Shown: positions 11,377-23,179, counted from the first letter of the stretch. The stretch is DNA of 64,000 bases from Balaenoptera acutorostrata (GCF_949987535.1 NC_080067.1:2294001-2358000), one strand, 5' to 3'. Notes: generated by a model from the sequence alone, not told the origin. Numbers and translations are program-made.

Positions 11377-11994
11377 TGTCTGAAACCACTGAACTGAGAG
11401 CATCATGTGAGAGGCTAGTCACCATCATCTTGATCCACGTAAACTTCATTAAACAGTCAGTTTTCATAGGTTTGGGACCCTCTAAACAAACTACGTGGCA
11501 AATACCAAAATATCAATTTTTCAGTGTCTCCTGGAAACTTTCTTTTTTTTTTTTTTCTTCCTGTTTTTCCAGTAATGGAAGACGCAATAGTGCTGGCTGA
11601 CTAGGAGGTACCACCACTGGTGCCCATCTCCAGACGAGAGTTCTGAGTGAACCAGGAGAACAAGAAAACCTTCTTTCTCGTCTCTCACCTCCCTGCAATT
11701 CCTCAGCAAACACAAGGCTGATCCCGACCCCGCCTCCTGTGAGCCTTAGAGGGACCAGGCCAGCGCAGACACGAACAACAAACAGGATGGAAAACAAAAA
11801 AGTAAACAGCCTCCTGGTTTCTTCCACAATTTAAAAGGCTGTGGCTTCTATGAGGGAAATAATGTCATCAGAGGAAATTCTGTGGGACAGTTCTTCACCT
11901 CTCTCTCTCTTTTCCACCTTTTCCCAAAACCAAAGCACTCCATGGTCCCTTCTTGGTATTACTGGGGCATAAATATCTTCCAGGAAGTCTTCAC
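11377..11994. other. Unassigned intronic DNA
   Basis: A T/C-rich patch at 11540-11575; otherwise no recognisable feature. Confidence 0.3.
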
Positions 11995-12122
11995 TGGGCT
12001 GTCAGGTGACAGGGTCAAACTCGCCTTCTCTGAGCCTCAAGGTCCTCTGCCGTAAAAAGAGGCAAATCGTACCTGCCTCACAGGATTGCTTGTGATGATG
12101 ATGTAGGTACAGTCATTAGAGT
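11995..12122 (+). mobile_element. MIR SINE remnant
   Basis: Contains 'tctctgagcctcaaggtcct' and 'cctgcctcacaggattgctt' in MIR order. Confidence 0.65.
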
Positions 12123-12224
12123 AGAATCTTGTTAAAAATTTAACCAGCCCAGAAAGCAAACTAAACACCCCACCACAGCTCTTTAAGTTGGTCTCTATTA
12201 TCAGAAGACAATCATTTCTTTCGT

Positions 12225-12705
12225 GTCCTAGGGCATGGCTGTGATGACTGCCGTGTGGACCGAAGACGGCTGCGTGTTTTTGGTCCCTCCCCACGGACAG
12301 GTCGCCGTACTGAAGGCGAGCTGGCCCATGCCGCTCCCCCGACAGCAGGCGGTGACAGTGACCGCACGCCAGCTCTGCCCCAGCCTTTCCGAGGCCTGGG
12401 AGCTTCCGCGCCCACCCCCCCTCGGAATAGTGCCACCACGCAGAGAGAAGCACAAGGCACACGCAGCTACCTCGGGTGACAGCCCGGCTGAGCTCTCTGC
12501 CACCAACCAACATGCACTGCCAGCCCTGGGTGCCAGCAGTGACAGACTTCCCGCCCAGTTTAGCCCTGGGGGCTGCAGCCTCATCTGACATCACGTGGAG
12601 CAGATCTGCCCAGCTGAACCCAGTCCAACCACAGAACAATGAGATAATAAGTTGTTAGGCCACGAAGTTTGGGGGCAGTTTGTTACACAGCAAGATGTCA
12701 CAAAA
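12225..12705 (+). mobile_element. Probable MLT1/MST-type LTR
   Basis: Only the 3' end is diagnostic: 'gagataataagttgttaggc', 'cacgaagtttgggggcagtt', 'tgttacacagcaagatg'. The 5' limit is a guess. GC- and CpG-rich for an old LTR. Confidence 0.45.
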
Positions 12706-12731
12706 ACAATCATAAAGAAAGAAGTGATACA

Positions 12732-13285
12732 ACAGCCAAGACGTGGAAGCAACCTAAATGTCCATCAACAAACAAATGGATAAAGAAGATGTGGTACCTA
12801 TGTATACAATGGAATATTACTCAGCCATAAAAAAGAAATAATGCAGCAACATGGATGGACCTAGAGATTATCATACTAAGTGAAGTTAAGTCAGAAAGAG
12901 AAAGACAAATACCATATGATATCACTCGTATGTGGAATCTAAGTTTTAAAAAATGACATAAATGAACTTATTTACAAATCAGAAATACACTCACAGATTT
13001 CAAAAACAAACTTATGGTTACCAAAGGGAAAACGTGGTGGGGAGGGATAAATTAGGAGCTTGGGATTAACATATGCACACTACTATATAAAATAGGTAAC
13101 CAGCAAGGACCTACTATATATAGCACACGGAACTCTATTCAATATTCTGTAATAACCTATATGGGAAAAGAATCTGAAAAAGAATGGATATGTGTATATG
13201 TATAACTGAATCACTTAGCTGTACACCTGAAACTAACACAACACTGTAAATCAACTATACTCCAATAAAATTTTTAAAGTGATTT
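12732..13285 (+). mobile_element. L1 3' end (ORF2 tail plus 3' UTR)
   Basis: Begins at 'cagccaagacgtggaagcaa', includes the tail of ORF2 and the complete 3' UTR to 'ctccaataaaatttttaaa'. A weak flanking repeat aagtgat is at 12724-12730 and near 13278. Confidence 0.88.
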
Positions 13286-13649
13286 AAAAAAAAATATAAT
13301 CTAATAGACCCAACCCCCAAAGAACATTATTTAACAGACACTCGAAGCATCCATGTGAGTCTTCAAGAAGCAAGTTCAGAAGGTATGCACTTATTCCACT
13401 GCGTAGTTTAAAACTCCGCATCGTAAACTGCACTTAGAATGTACTCTGCAGCCTACCCCCAGAAAAACTCCTTTCCTGCTCCTTATGACAAAAATGCGTA
13501 ACCTACGTGATCCTCCTCTTGTGCACCAGCTCTGGTTCTCAGTGGGTTTTAGTTCTTTCTGTAATCAAACTCAGGTTCAAAGTCCTGAGGAGATTGTGTT
13601 TGTGTTACAGGGGGCTACGTCACAGTGACATGTGTATACAAGTGTCTCC

Positions 13650-13800
13650 CGTACATCGAGTCCAGAGAGCAGGGACCACATGGGCTTCATCTTGGTGTGT
13701 CCGTCCCATCCCCCCCACCTCCCGCCAACCCCTGAACACATCAGGGAGCCTGGCACACAGCAGACATCCAAGAGCCATTTGTTGAACAGGACTCTGCAAG
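13650..13800 (+). mobile_element. L2 3' end remnant
   Basis: 'ccagagagcagggaccacat', 'ggagcctggcacacagcaga' and 'catttgttgaacaggac' follow the L2 3' consensus order. Confidence 0.65.
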
Positions 13801-16699
13801 ATGGAATCCATCAGTGAGCAATCGAAATGTACTGGCCTCTGACAGTATCTCTGGGCAAAGTGTACCGTGACCACCTGGAAGGTGACAACGGTCAGGTGTA
13901 AAAGCCAATTATTTGTTCCACATGGACGCCACTGCATCAGGACCACAGTGCTGTCCCACTGTGACAAACAGGAAGGATGGTCCCCCCGGGTGATGAGCCA
14001 CAGTCAGAGGAACCATTTCACAGAGGAAAGAGATGCCAACTCGACAAACACGGTCGCCGTTAGTGAAGGCATGCAAGCCGCAGTGTCACGCTGAAACCAG
14101 AGAAGCTCTACTCGGGGAACTGTGTGTGTTTTCAGGGCAGAGCAGAATCCTTGTTTACATTAGCTATTATATTAAAAATCCTGCAACGTCCCACGTCATG
14201 GCCGTAGACATCGATCCCGCGTCAAGGCAGGCTATTTCTCAGCCCATGGGCAGCGCGAGGACCACAGATGGAGAGATGCTCGCAGGGTAACGCATGTGCG
14301 TGAGCGGGCAGAGAGGCCGCCGTAAAACTCTCGGAGTGACAGCTCCACCGCCTCTGGGCTGAGGGCAAGGAACTCACTACCCCTACCTCTCTAGAGCGCT
14401 CTCCTTGTACAGGTGGCGGGATAACCTCTGGAAGCCCATTTAGGACTTGTGCCGCTAGAAACCCAGCACGGGTTTCTGGAAACTCTGGCCCGGGAAGCAG
14501 AAAGACAGCCTTCATCTGCATCCTCCGACTTTCTCAGCGAATCCAAACCCGTTCATCCTGTCTCTAGTTCCTATTGTTTCCTCTGATAAGCAGGGCCCCA
14601 GTGAACAATTAAAGCTTTCAATAAATAATCTCTAAGCACATTCATTTGATTGACTGTTATTTGATACAGCAGTTAGTTTCAATGGGGCAGTTAATATTGA
14701 TCACATAAAGTACTCCAGACAAACATGAAACAGTTCCAGAACTCCATGGATTATTACCCTTTATCTGCCAGTCATCCGGGTTACTTGTAATGGTCACGGA
14801 ATTTAAAATCAATAATAACAATTAGTGTTCTGTACACCAAAACAGATGAATCATGTGAAATGGGTTTTCATATAAGATCAAAGGTAAAGTGCGCCTACCA
14901 CGTGGGAGAAGGCTCTCTGAGTTTCCAGGACACACTTGGCAAGGTACTTTCAGGCAAGTCTTCAACACAGCCAGCAAGACAGAAAGAACGGTATTTAGGA
15001 AATGTGATCATAAAAACGCATGTGAAACCCGACTGTCTTAATCCAAAAAGATGAAGGGTAAAGGATAAAAAGTGATCAAAATGCATGCTAACAAACGTAG
15101 TAAAATTAATGGGACTGGCAATTTACTTCCTCTGAGATAGGCTTCCAGCTACCTTTTCCCGCTTCCGATTCACAGGCATTAATCGTGATTTTTTTTGTAA
15201 TAAAATGGCAGCAACGGTATTTTAGCTCTACAGCACTGCTACTGTAATGTCTGGATAATTAAAACACAGAGCAACAGAGAAATGTCTCATCATTAAACTG
15301 CAACCATCGCACTATGTGAAATCATCCATCCCAAAGACTTGTTTTTCATCAATTATTTGTTATTTATCTGATGTAAATATAAAAAGGACTAATTAAAATG
15401 TATGCCTTTTTACACAGCTTCTTGTCATTAAAGCCAATGAAAGCATTCTGAGGACCATAATGAAATAATTATGTTTGCCTTTAAGAATTCTCTTCAACAA
15501 CACATGGCAGTACTGAGCTAAATTAAAACATCAGGAACTAAATTTCGCTTGCCTCCATTTCCATTTTAGTTAATTATACCCCCAAGGTTTCCATAGGCCA
15601 GACCCTAAAAAATCTTTTGAAGCTGAAACAGCCTTCAGATCGTCAGCCTTTTTATAATCATGAACTCTGATGATAAGACAAAGGTACCGTAGCCCCCAAA
15701 GCTTTAATATTTTTGAGAAGAGGTACTTATTACTGAGGTCTTCGTTTGTTCTGAAAATTAGGGAAGTATTAGGATAAATGTGATCCAAAGCTTCGTTTTC
15801 AGGTTAGCTGATACACTCATCTTATCTGGTCTTATCTGCATCATTTCTACCACAGTATGTTGAATTTAGCTATTTTTTTCCCCTGATTTGATAACATTTA
15901 GTCAGTGGCGAACAGTAGTTGATCAATATCAACAGCAAAAACAAACATTTCACTATATCTGAGTCGAATCAGGAGAATAACTCCTTATTCAATACTCAAA
16001 CTTAAAAACAAAACAAAGAGCAATCTTTAAGAGTAGACTGTGAAGCCATGAACTTGAAAAATAAAATAGGACCCTTTCATTAGAATTTCTCCTTCTCCAG
16101 ACCTCAAATTGGTGACACTTGTAAAAGGAAGAAATAGTAAAAAAAAAAAAATTTTTTTAAATCTGAGTTTAAGAAAAAAGGAAGAAGGAAAGAGGAAAGG
16201 AAAAACTGCCAGGCGGTTTCAGGGCTGGTGGCAAATGCAGTGGCTTTCACCTGCTGTCAGATGATGCCAATGGGGTGGGAACGCCGTGTTTAGAAAAGTA
16301 AACAGGAGTCCCAGGGATTAACTCTGACAATGTGAATTCCGCCCATCTGGTTCTGTGTGGAGAGTCAACAGGGTTCACGGGGGATGATATTTGACTGCCG
16401 GATAGACTGTCTGTCTTCTGAGACATCAGAGGGAAACTGTTGACGGCTGCGAAACAAAGATCTAGTACATGACAACCTAAAATTGCAATTATAATCCCAG
16501 AATCTGCTTTTATTAAAACCACACCGAAGTCAGTCTTTGTTCCGCTTAGAGAAATTTCCTTTCGGGAATGAGGGACATTGTCACCCACGATCAGCCTTGT
16601 TAAAATCAGCTCCCCCCGCCCCGTCCCAGTTCGCTTCATCAGCTGCCGAGGAGCCTGTGCTCTGAGACAGGAAACGCTCAGCAAGGCTGGGTCACCTCC

Positions 16700-16707
16700 T
16701 GACGTCA
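16700..16707. promoter_or_regulatory. Perfect palindromic CRE (TGACGTCA) in the RARB intron
   Basis: An exact 8-bp CREB/ATF site lies in a moderately GC-rich patch (about 16560-16760) inside the transposon-free block, about 5.2 kb downstream of the beta2 exon. The CpG inside it has survived, which is notable in an intron. Functional status is unknown. Confidence 0.4.
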
Positions 16708-17283
16708 GTTCCTGTTATCCTGCCTTATCGTGCTGGGGACCAGGAGTCTTATCTTACTGAATGGCCCCCCTTTCAGCTCCCCATCCTGCAAGGCCAGAGA
16801 AAAAGCAAGTCAGCGGTTCCACTGCCTGTCTGAATTCCCATCTAAGAAGCTCTGAAAGCTCCAGATAAATAATAGAATACTTGCAGGCTCACCCTCTACG
16901 GCTGCCTAGGTGGAGAGAACTTTTGCAACTTTATTTTTTATTCATCGGAAGGGGTTTAGGGGCTGGGATGGGACGGGAATCATGCCTCTTAGTGATGAAG
17001 CAAGGAGGCGGGAAGGAAAAGAGGAGCATTCAGGGCGACATATTGAGTGATTAGATCGTGTTATTAGATCTTACAGATGGGCAGGTTATCTCATCTCCTA
17101 TTTAACAAGAGGTGCTTGGGCCAAGCCACTTACAGACAGGATACTGATAAATCTGAAACTGGAGTTAACTCTCCTCTCTCCATCACCTCCAACTCCAACT
17201 TTTTACGAAGAAGCTGGCCAAGAACTGATACAGATTTGTTCGTAGTGATTCAACGTATAATTCCACCCCTCCCCCACTCCCAA

Positions 17284-17306
17284 TACACACACACACACAC
17301 ACACAC
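17284..17306. repeat. (CA)n microsatellite
   Basis: About eleven uninterrupted CA units. Confidence 0.95.
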
Positions 17307-19551
17307 GCTGGCATCAGAGCCACGGTCATAATACTTAAATCCATATTGCAAGGGACGCCTTCTATTTACAGATCTACATTTTGCCACAAAAGGAATTCGT
17401 GTTCAGAAGAATGACCCAGAAGCACAAGGCGATCTTCAGTCATAACAGAAAAATTAAGCTGTGAGTGCTCCAGTTATACTGACCATCAAGTCCAAACAAA
17501 GGCTTTCTGTGCCACTCCTGGGTGCAAGGGGCAACCCTAGGAGATGTCATAATATTGAAATATCTGGCATATTTAAATGGCTTATGTGGGAGTTGTGGCA
17601 GTATATTTGAAAGTGGGTTATTCTAGAAAATCTGAGATGTATGATTGTCATAACTACCCTGTAATTTGAAAGGCAAGATTCTACATTAATATCTTTTAGA
17701 AAGGTTTTTAGCCCAGATTTTTCTGATAAACCTTCATCAAAAAACTCCCATTTCCGAAATAATCTAGTTAATTGATAGTTAACTGAATTTATATTAGAAC
17801 ATTTAAAGTATAAAAATGTCATTTAGGGAGAAATTTATTGGCACTTACATGTAACTCAAACTCTATAGAAGATTCTTTTTAAGATGTTCTAAAATGAACA
17901 GTGCATTCACTGTTTCGTAAGTCCTGTTCGACTCGAAGAGTTTTCTATTTTGCAACTTGGTTTTACGTCTTCATCTTCCTCGCAGAGAGAACTTTCTAGT
18001 TAAAAAATTCCCAGCCTTTAAAAAAATTTTTTTCGATTTTAAAGATTCTAAATTCCTTGACAACAGAATTTATAATCTTCATCATTTATCACGTATTTCC
18101 CTTCTGAGATAATCTATGCATTACATTTCACAAGAATGTAGAAAGGAGAAAACGGTAAGGTTTTCTTTCTTTTTTTTAGCCATCTCTGGGGCTTAACATG
18201 TTGAAGGGAAATTATAATCACCTGATATCCAGAAGAACTTTCTTTTGTGCTTTAAAGCAAAGTTCGTGACAATACCGACTGGTTATATATGGTCAGAGCC
18301 AGGCTTCCAAAAATGAGAAGAAAACTTCTGGTTCAGGTCAGCGAACCTATCAGAAATTGCGCTGCTGGTCATTTATCTACTAAGAGAAGAAAGGCTTAGT
18401 TCAGATGCGAGGGCTTTGCATTTGGGCTGGGAAATCAAATGCTACCAAGAGTTTCCACATCCATTCCACAGCCTAAGCTTAAGGGACACATGACTACTCT
18501 CCTAGCATTCTGATCTATTTTTTTTGAGTCTATCCTTTTCTGGTGATAAAATTTAAACTTCTGCATTTTTTCTTGTAAGTTGCACATCAGTGCTTCCCTA
18601 CCCAAAGTGCCGAGTTACCTGGATACTGAAAAAATTTTAGTAATTCTTTTTTCCTACGGGGAAGGAAAACTTTGTGAATCTTCCACTTGTTTTCAAACGG
18701 CCCTATCCTGCACTCCCTGAGATTTAAGTAGAATTCCCTTTTCTTTTCTTCTTTCTGATGGTGTTAGTTACCACTGTCATGTGGCCAAGAAGCAGAAAAT
18801 TATGTCCTACTTTAGAAAAACAATTGAGCCTTTTCACTGAAATATTTATTCAAAACCCCATTCAGTTCATACGGTGGCTGTCAGCCTTTATTTAGTCTCT
18901 CTTTCAGAGGGTATCTTTGATTTTGCCACTTTGACCCCAATTTATATCTCACTAGGAGAGGATTTAGATACTGTTTAATACTTAAAATTCAGGTCCCAGC
19001 GCTTAGGAAAGGAGACGTCTTTCCTTCCTAAATCATAACATCGATACTGTTTGTTTTTAAAAACAGATTATTTCTCCTCATTAGAAAAGAAAATCTGTTT
19101 TTCCTTTTTTCTTTTGATGTGTTATGAGCAGGGAGAAGACAGGGAAAAGGGCCAAGAAGTTGTCACACTCATGATTTCACCGAAAGCAACTACTATATTT
19201 AGACCACAAATATTAGGCTTTATCTTATGCCCACTGAGCAATTAATGCTGAAAACATCTGGAGCAGCCTAAACCCAAGGTAATCCACGAGGCACCTGAAC
19301 AGAAACTTAGTGACTCTGACACCTCCAGGGGCCGTCTTAAATCATATTATTTACACCATGTTCCCTTAGTAACTCGCTACTCCTGACTTCGAATTTTTAG
19401 AGGCAATTCACAGGCCCTACTCCAACCGACAGCTGGTTGGCATATCATTTTTCTGCCTTAAAATTAAAAGGGAAAATAAAGAGAATATTCTAACACCTTT
19501 CAAAGAATGCTTCTGGTGTGTTGTACATTCAAAGGGTTTACTCCAATTCCT

Positions 19552-19579
19552 ACACACACACACAGACACACACACACAC
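19552..19579. repeat. (CA)n microsatellite, interrupted
   Basis: CA units with one G interruption. Confidence 0.93.
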
Positions 19580-21825
19580 CATAAAAAAATAAGTAGGATC
19601 TCAAAGCAGAAAATAGCTTTGGTTAGAATTTAGTACTATTTTTTTCCTTCTGGCCCACTGCTTCCTCTGTGTTAAGAGCACAAACAGATCTGCTTCTTGT
19701 CAAAACAGTCATTGAGTAAAATGGAAAAGGTTGCGGTTTTTATGTTTGTACTTATACAAACAGGGCCCTAATATGCTTTAACTTCAAAAGCCCTAACTGG
19801 CTGTGCCACCCTGAGCCAAACACCGCGTGGCAGAGCTGTGTCAGAACTTTTATTATTTATGCTTAAAAACTTAAACCACTTGAACAGCTAAACTGACCTG
19901 TCCTAAAGCGGTTTGAGCGACTCTGCAGGGGCCTAAGCGATATTTACACTCTATTCATTTAACCTGGAGTCCGGGGGTGGGATCCAAACCCTTGTGAAAC
20001 TGACCACAGTGAGCACTAATTGCCCTGCTTACAAAAATAAGACACTGAAATTTCTGAAATCCCTTTGTCATTTGCCTTTATTTACTTTGTCTAATGCAAG
20101 CTTCTTTGATTAGCTGAACTTTGCTGTTATCAACACTTCTTGCTTATCGGCTGGCCCTAGGTGAATGACACATTCACCACTAGCCTCTCCCCAGATAAGG
20201 CAAATCCCTTGTTTAACTTGTTCAAGAACAAACAAAGTTCCCCCCCAAACTCCTGCAACTTAATAGGCACTTTTGGAGAGTTAATTACAAAAGGAAGAAT
20301 GTCTACTTGTAAAACCTCTACTAGGTCTAATAGCTTGACGCCAGGGTCCTGAGCATTCTTTTTTCCTTTGTTAAAAAACGTTTCATTAAAACTTTCTCTC
20401 ACAAGAAGAAGTTTGAGGGAGCCCTAGTTCCCTGAGATTCCAAATGAAATTGTTCATACTGTTTTAATTGCTACAGAGAGGAGGGGGGTAGGGTCTAAAA
20501 GATCTGTTAGTGGGTTGGAAAATTATTTTGTAACAGTTTCTTTGAGCTCTCCAGAAAGAAAGAGAGGCAGCAGGAAAGAAAAAGCATTTGAGGAGCAGCT
20601 GAAAATGAGGACGCCTTCTGAAGATGATATTCTTTTTACCCTGGTTATGGCTCTACGAAATACTAAGTCAGACAGCTAGACTGTTGGCATCAGATGGTTA
20701 TTGACTTTTCAGCTACAAACCTGTTGATTTCCTGGACCCCTGAAGCAAGTCTTTATTCTTAAGAAAAAGTTTCAGAAGAGGGTGATTTAAATCTTGTCAT
20801 TGTCCCCTTTCTCTCCTTTTTCTTCCCTCTCTTTAGATAAGCCATCATGTTATTAGGAAAACTCAATTTCTTCCAGTTAAACTTTGACCTCTTTGAAAAC
20901 AAAGATTTAAAATGTCATTTTCAGGCTAATGCTCCAATGAATTGTCAAATAAAGTACTAAAAACATTTTGATAGATAGCTGAGCCATTTATCTAAATCAC
21001 TGTCAGGGCAGCGATGCGTCCAGCAGGCTCCCACTGCAGCCACCCGAAGGTGGGATTTTTCTGGGACTGCTGGTCATTTCTCAAGCCTGCAGCCAGGCTA
21101 CTGTTGACCAGTGCGTGCCTCGGCACCCTCTCAGAATCAGATAACCAAATAGTCAATATTTTTTTAAAAAACTGGGCTACCCCACTTATGTTTCCTTTCC
21201 TTTAACCGACGTCCAGGTTCCCGGCTGAATTGCAAGATATGGAAATAATGGATGGCTCAGCCCAAGGGGTGTTCATTGCCAGTAGTTTTCTAGCAAAACA
21301 GCAACTTCTTAGAGCAACAAAGTGACTCGGAAAGGTGGCAGCAGGGTCAATGCTAAGAAATATTGCCTTTCCTCCACAAGGAAAACATTGGCGGCGGTGG
21401 CAGCTTTAACTGGTGGTTTATGAACTTCAGGAGCAGCAGCAACCTTAATTAGGCTAAATTCCTTGCAAGGAAGATGTCATATTTTAATTACTTTGGACTG
21501 TTGAAACACACAAGGGGGGATATACATATAACTAGTAGCTAATCCAAAGAACAGCAAAGTTAAATTCCCCTCTGCACATATCTTAGTAAAAACTGTACAA
21601 ACGTTGTCAAATTGCCTCACTTGAAGAATGTTTCAAAGTCCTGTGGTCACTCTACTTTTTCCCCCCTCCACGCACATTTTCTAAAACTGTTTTCAAGGGA
21701 CTGTAGGGTCGGTAAAGAGAGAAGCAGGGGTCGGCAGGGGTTGTTTGGGAAGAAAACATCTAACAGGAAATTTTCAGCAGAGGGAATCAATATGCACACC
21801 AGCATAGCACACCCTTTCAGCATTA

Positions 21826-22131
<306 letters not shown>

Positions 22132-22161
22132 TTATCCTCTAGGTGTGGAGGCAAATGGCAT
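22132..22161 (-). other. Upstream ORF 5 in the RARB2 leader (9 codons)
   Basis: ATG at 22161, stop TAA at 22134-22132. It is the last upstream ATG, ending 33 nt before the RARB2 start codon. The peptide is MPFASTPRG. Confidence 0.6.
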
Positions 22162-22294
22162 AGAAAAGTCCACCCAACTCCATCAAACTCTGCCCCCTTT
22201 TTGGCACGTAGGCTGTTGGTCTTTTTCCCAGCCTCGAATCATGAATTATGACAGACAAGCCAGCTAAAAGCCTGTAATTGATCCAAATGATCAT
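22139..22294 (-). other. Upstream ORF 3 in the RARB2 leader (51 codons, internal ATG at 22183)
   Basis: ATG at 22294, stop TAG at 22141-22139. It contains a second in-frame ATG at 22183 that would give a 14-residue peptide beginning MELGGLFY. The frame depends on the exact length of an A and G run near 22197-22207, so species with one more or one fewer base there would have two separate short ORFs. It ends 40 nt before the main ATG. Confidence 0.55.
22183..22242 (-). other. Upstream ORF 4 in the RARB2 leader (19 codons)
   Basis: ATG at 22242, stop TGA ending at 22183. The stop shares its final A with the internal ATG of upstream ORF 3 (TGATG), a termination-reinitiation type overlap. The peptide begins MIRGWEKD. 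Confidence 0.6.
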
Positions 22295-22301
22295 TTACCA
22301 T
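22239..22301 (-). other. Upstream ORF 2 in the RARB2 leader (20 codons)
   Basis: ATG at 22301, stop TGA at 22241-22239. The stop overlaps the ATG of upstream ORF 4 (22242) in the arrangement ATGA. The peptide begins MVNDHLDQ. It overlaps upstream ORF 3 in a different frame. Confidence 0.6.
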
Positions 22302-22411
22302 TTTCCAGGCTTGCTCGGCCAATCCAGCCGGGGCGGGGGGTTCCCAGAAAGAGCCCAAGTTCTCCTTCTAGGCAGACGCCTGCAAAAAGCCTTCGGAATG
22401 CGGTGCGGATC

Positions 22412-22465
22412 CTACCCGGACGGTGCCCAGACCAGCCCTGCCCGGCTCGCGCGCGTCCTCGGCAT
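22412..22465 (-). other. Upstream ORF 1 in the RARB2 leader (17 codons)
   Basis: ATG at 22465, stop TAG ending at 22412. It is the most 5' ATG of the leader and does not overlap the others. Short upstream ORFs in the RARB2 leader are known to limit translation and to make it tissue-dependent in mouse. The peptide begins MPRTRASR and is arginine-rich because it lies in the CpG-rich part. Confidence 0.6.
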
Positions 22466-22589
22466 CCCCGTCCTCAGGCGGCTCACGCGGGGACTCTGAT
22501 CCCCCCTTTGGCAAAGAATAGACCCTCCTGCCTCTGAACAGCTCACTTCCTACTACTTCTGTCACACAGAATGAAAGATTGAATTGCCT

Positions 22590-22598
22590 AATATATGC
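22590..22598 (-). promoter_or_regulatory. RARB: TATA-like box of the RARB P2 promoter
   Basis: The minus strand reads GCATATATTAGGC, starting four bases downstream of the DR5 element. Its position 25-33 nt before the inferred start fits a TATA element and matches the known compact arrangement RARE-TATA-start of RARB2. Confidence 0.88.
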
Positions 22599-22601
22599 GA
22601 G

Positions 22602-22618
22602 TGAACTTTCGGTGAACC
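22602..22618 (-). promoter_or_regulatory. RARB: Beta-RARE: DR5 retinoic acid response element of the RARB P2 promoter
   Basis: The minus strand reads GGTTCA-CCGAA-AGTTCA, two direct half-sites of RGKTCA type spaced by 5 nt, flanked by GG and CTCGC. This is the classic RAR/RXR element through which retinoic acid induces RARB2 itself. It lies directly upstream of the TATA-like box. Both half-sites are intact. By family knowledge it binds an RXR-RAR heterodimer, with corepressor exchange on ligand binding. Confidence 0.97.
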
Positions 22619-22656
22619 CTTCCCGGGCTGCTAACCTTCAAATGACCCAGCGAGTC

Positions 22657-22664
22657 TGACATCA
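22657..22664 (-). promoter_or_regulatory. CRE-like element upstream of the DR5 RARE
   Basis: The minus strand reads TGATGTCA, one base off the palindromic CRE (TGACGTCA), about 95 bases upstream of the inferred start. A CRE-related site at about this position is known in the human RARB2 promoter. A GGGTCA half-site (minus strand, 22648-22643) lies between it and the DR5 element and may be an accessory receptor half-site. Confidence 0.65.
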
Positions 22665-22689
22665 CCAGCTCCCAGGATTCTCACAGAGC

Positions 22690-22930
22690 CGAGCACTCCC
22701 AGCAGCCCCGCCGCGCGGGCGGCCCGCGGCCCGGGCGCGCGCACCTCCCGCCCCGCGTCTCCGCTCCGAGCGCGCGGGGCCCGGGGCGCCCGGAGCCACA
22801 GGGAGGAGGAGCGCGCGCGGTCCGGACTCGCCGGGAGGAGCGCGCGGGGCCGGGACGCCGCTCGCCAGCTCCCGCCCTTTGCGCCCCAGTTCGCGGGGCT
22901 TCGCTCGGCCGCGCGCCCCCCTCGCCCGCC
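22690..22930. promoter_or_regulatory. CpG island upstream of the RARB P2 promoter
   Basis: This stretch is very GC-rich with many undepleted CpG dinucleotides (repeated CGCG and GCGC blocks), in sharp contrast to the AT-rich DNA around it. A second, weaker CpG cluster (22320-22500) lies inside the 5' leader. Together they form the promoter CpG island whose methylation silences RARB2 in many human tumours. GC-box-like GGGGCGGGG and CCAAT-type motifs are seen at 22319-22337. Confidence 0.85.
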
Positions 22931-23145
22931 CCCGGCCCAGCCTTTACATTCCTCCGTGCGCCCGTCTGTCTGTTAAATGCCTTGTAACGTGTGTGTTTTT
23001 CCACTCCTGCAAAAGCACAGCAAGCCGTAAACCGGAGCACGGAGAAGAGCCGCCCCTGGGGAAGCCTGGGGTCCAGAAACTTTCCATTTGATAGTCTTTT
23101 TCTGTCTGTCCCTCTTGCAGGCCGAAGGGACTGCGTTGGCTCGGG

Positions 23146-23148
<3 letters not shown>

Positions 23149-23176
<28 letters not shown>
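23149..23176. repeat. Poly(A) tract about 600 bp upstream of RARB2
   Basis: A run of about 27 A, not preceded by a recognisable SINE or retrocopy on the plus strand. Confidence 0.9.

Positions 23177-23179
<3 letters not shown>

Noticed and set aside
12037..12639. A 200-codon minus-strand open frame
   Set aside because: It overlaps a MIR and a probable LTR, with no protein similarity I recognise; GC-rich composition explains the open frame.
22681..23040. A 119-codon minus-strand frame over the CpG island
   Set aside because: It is an arginine/proline/glycine-rich by-product of CpG-rich DNA upstream of the RARB2 start, not continuous with the RARB exon.
23090..23124. Strong splice-acceptor-like pyrimidine tract with CAG on the plus strand
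   Set aside because: It is on the strand opposite RARB, and no exon or donor with coding potential follows before the A run at 23149.
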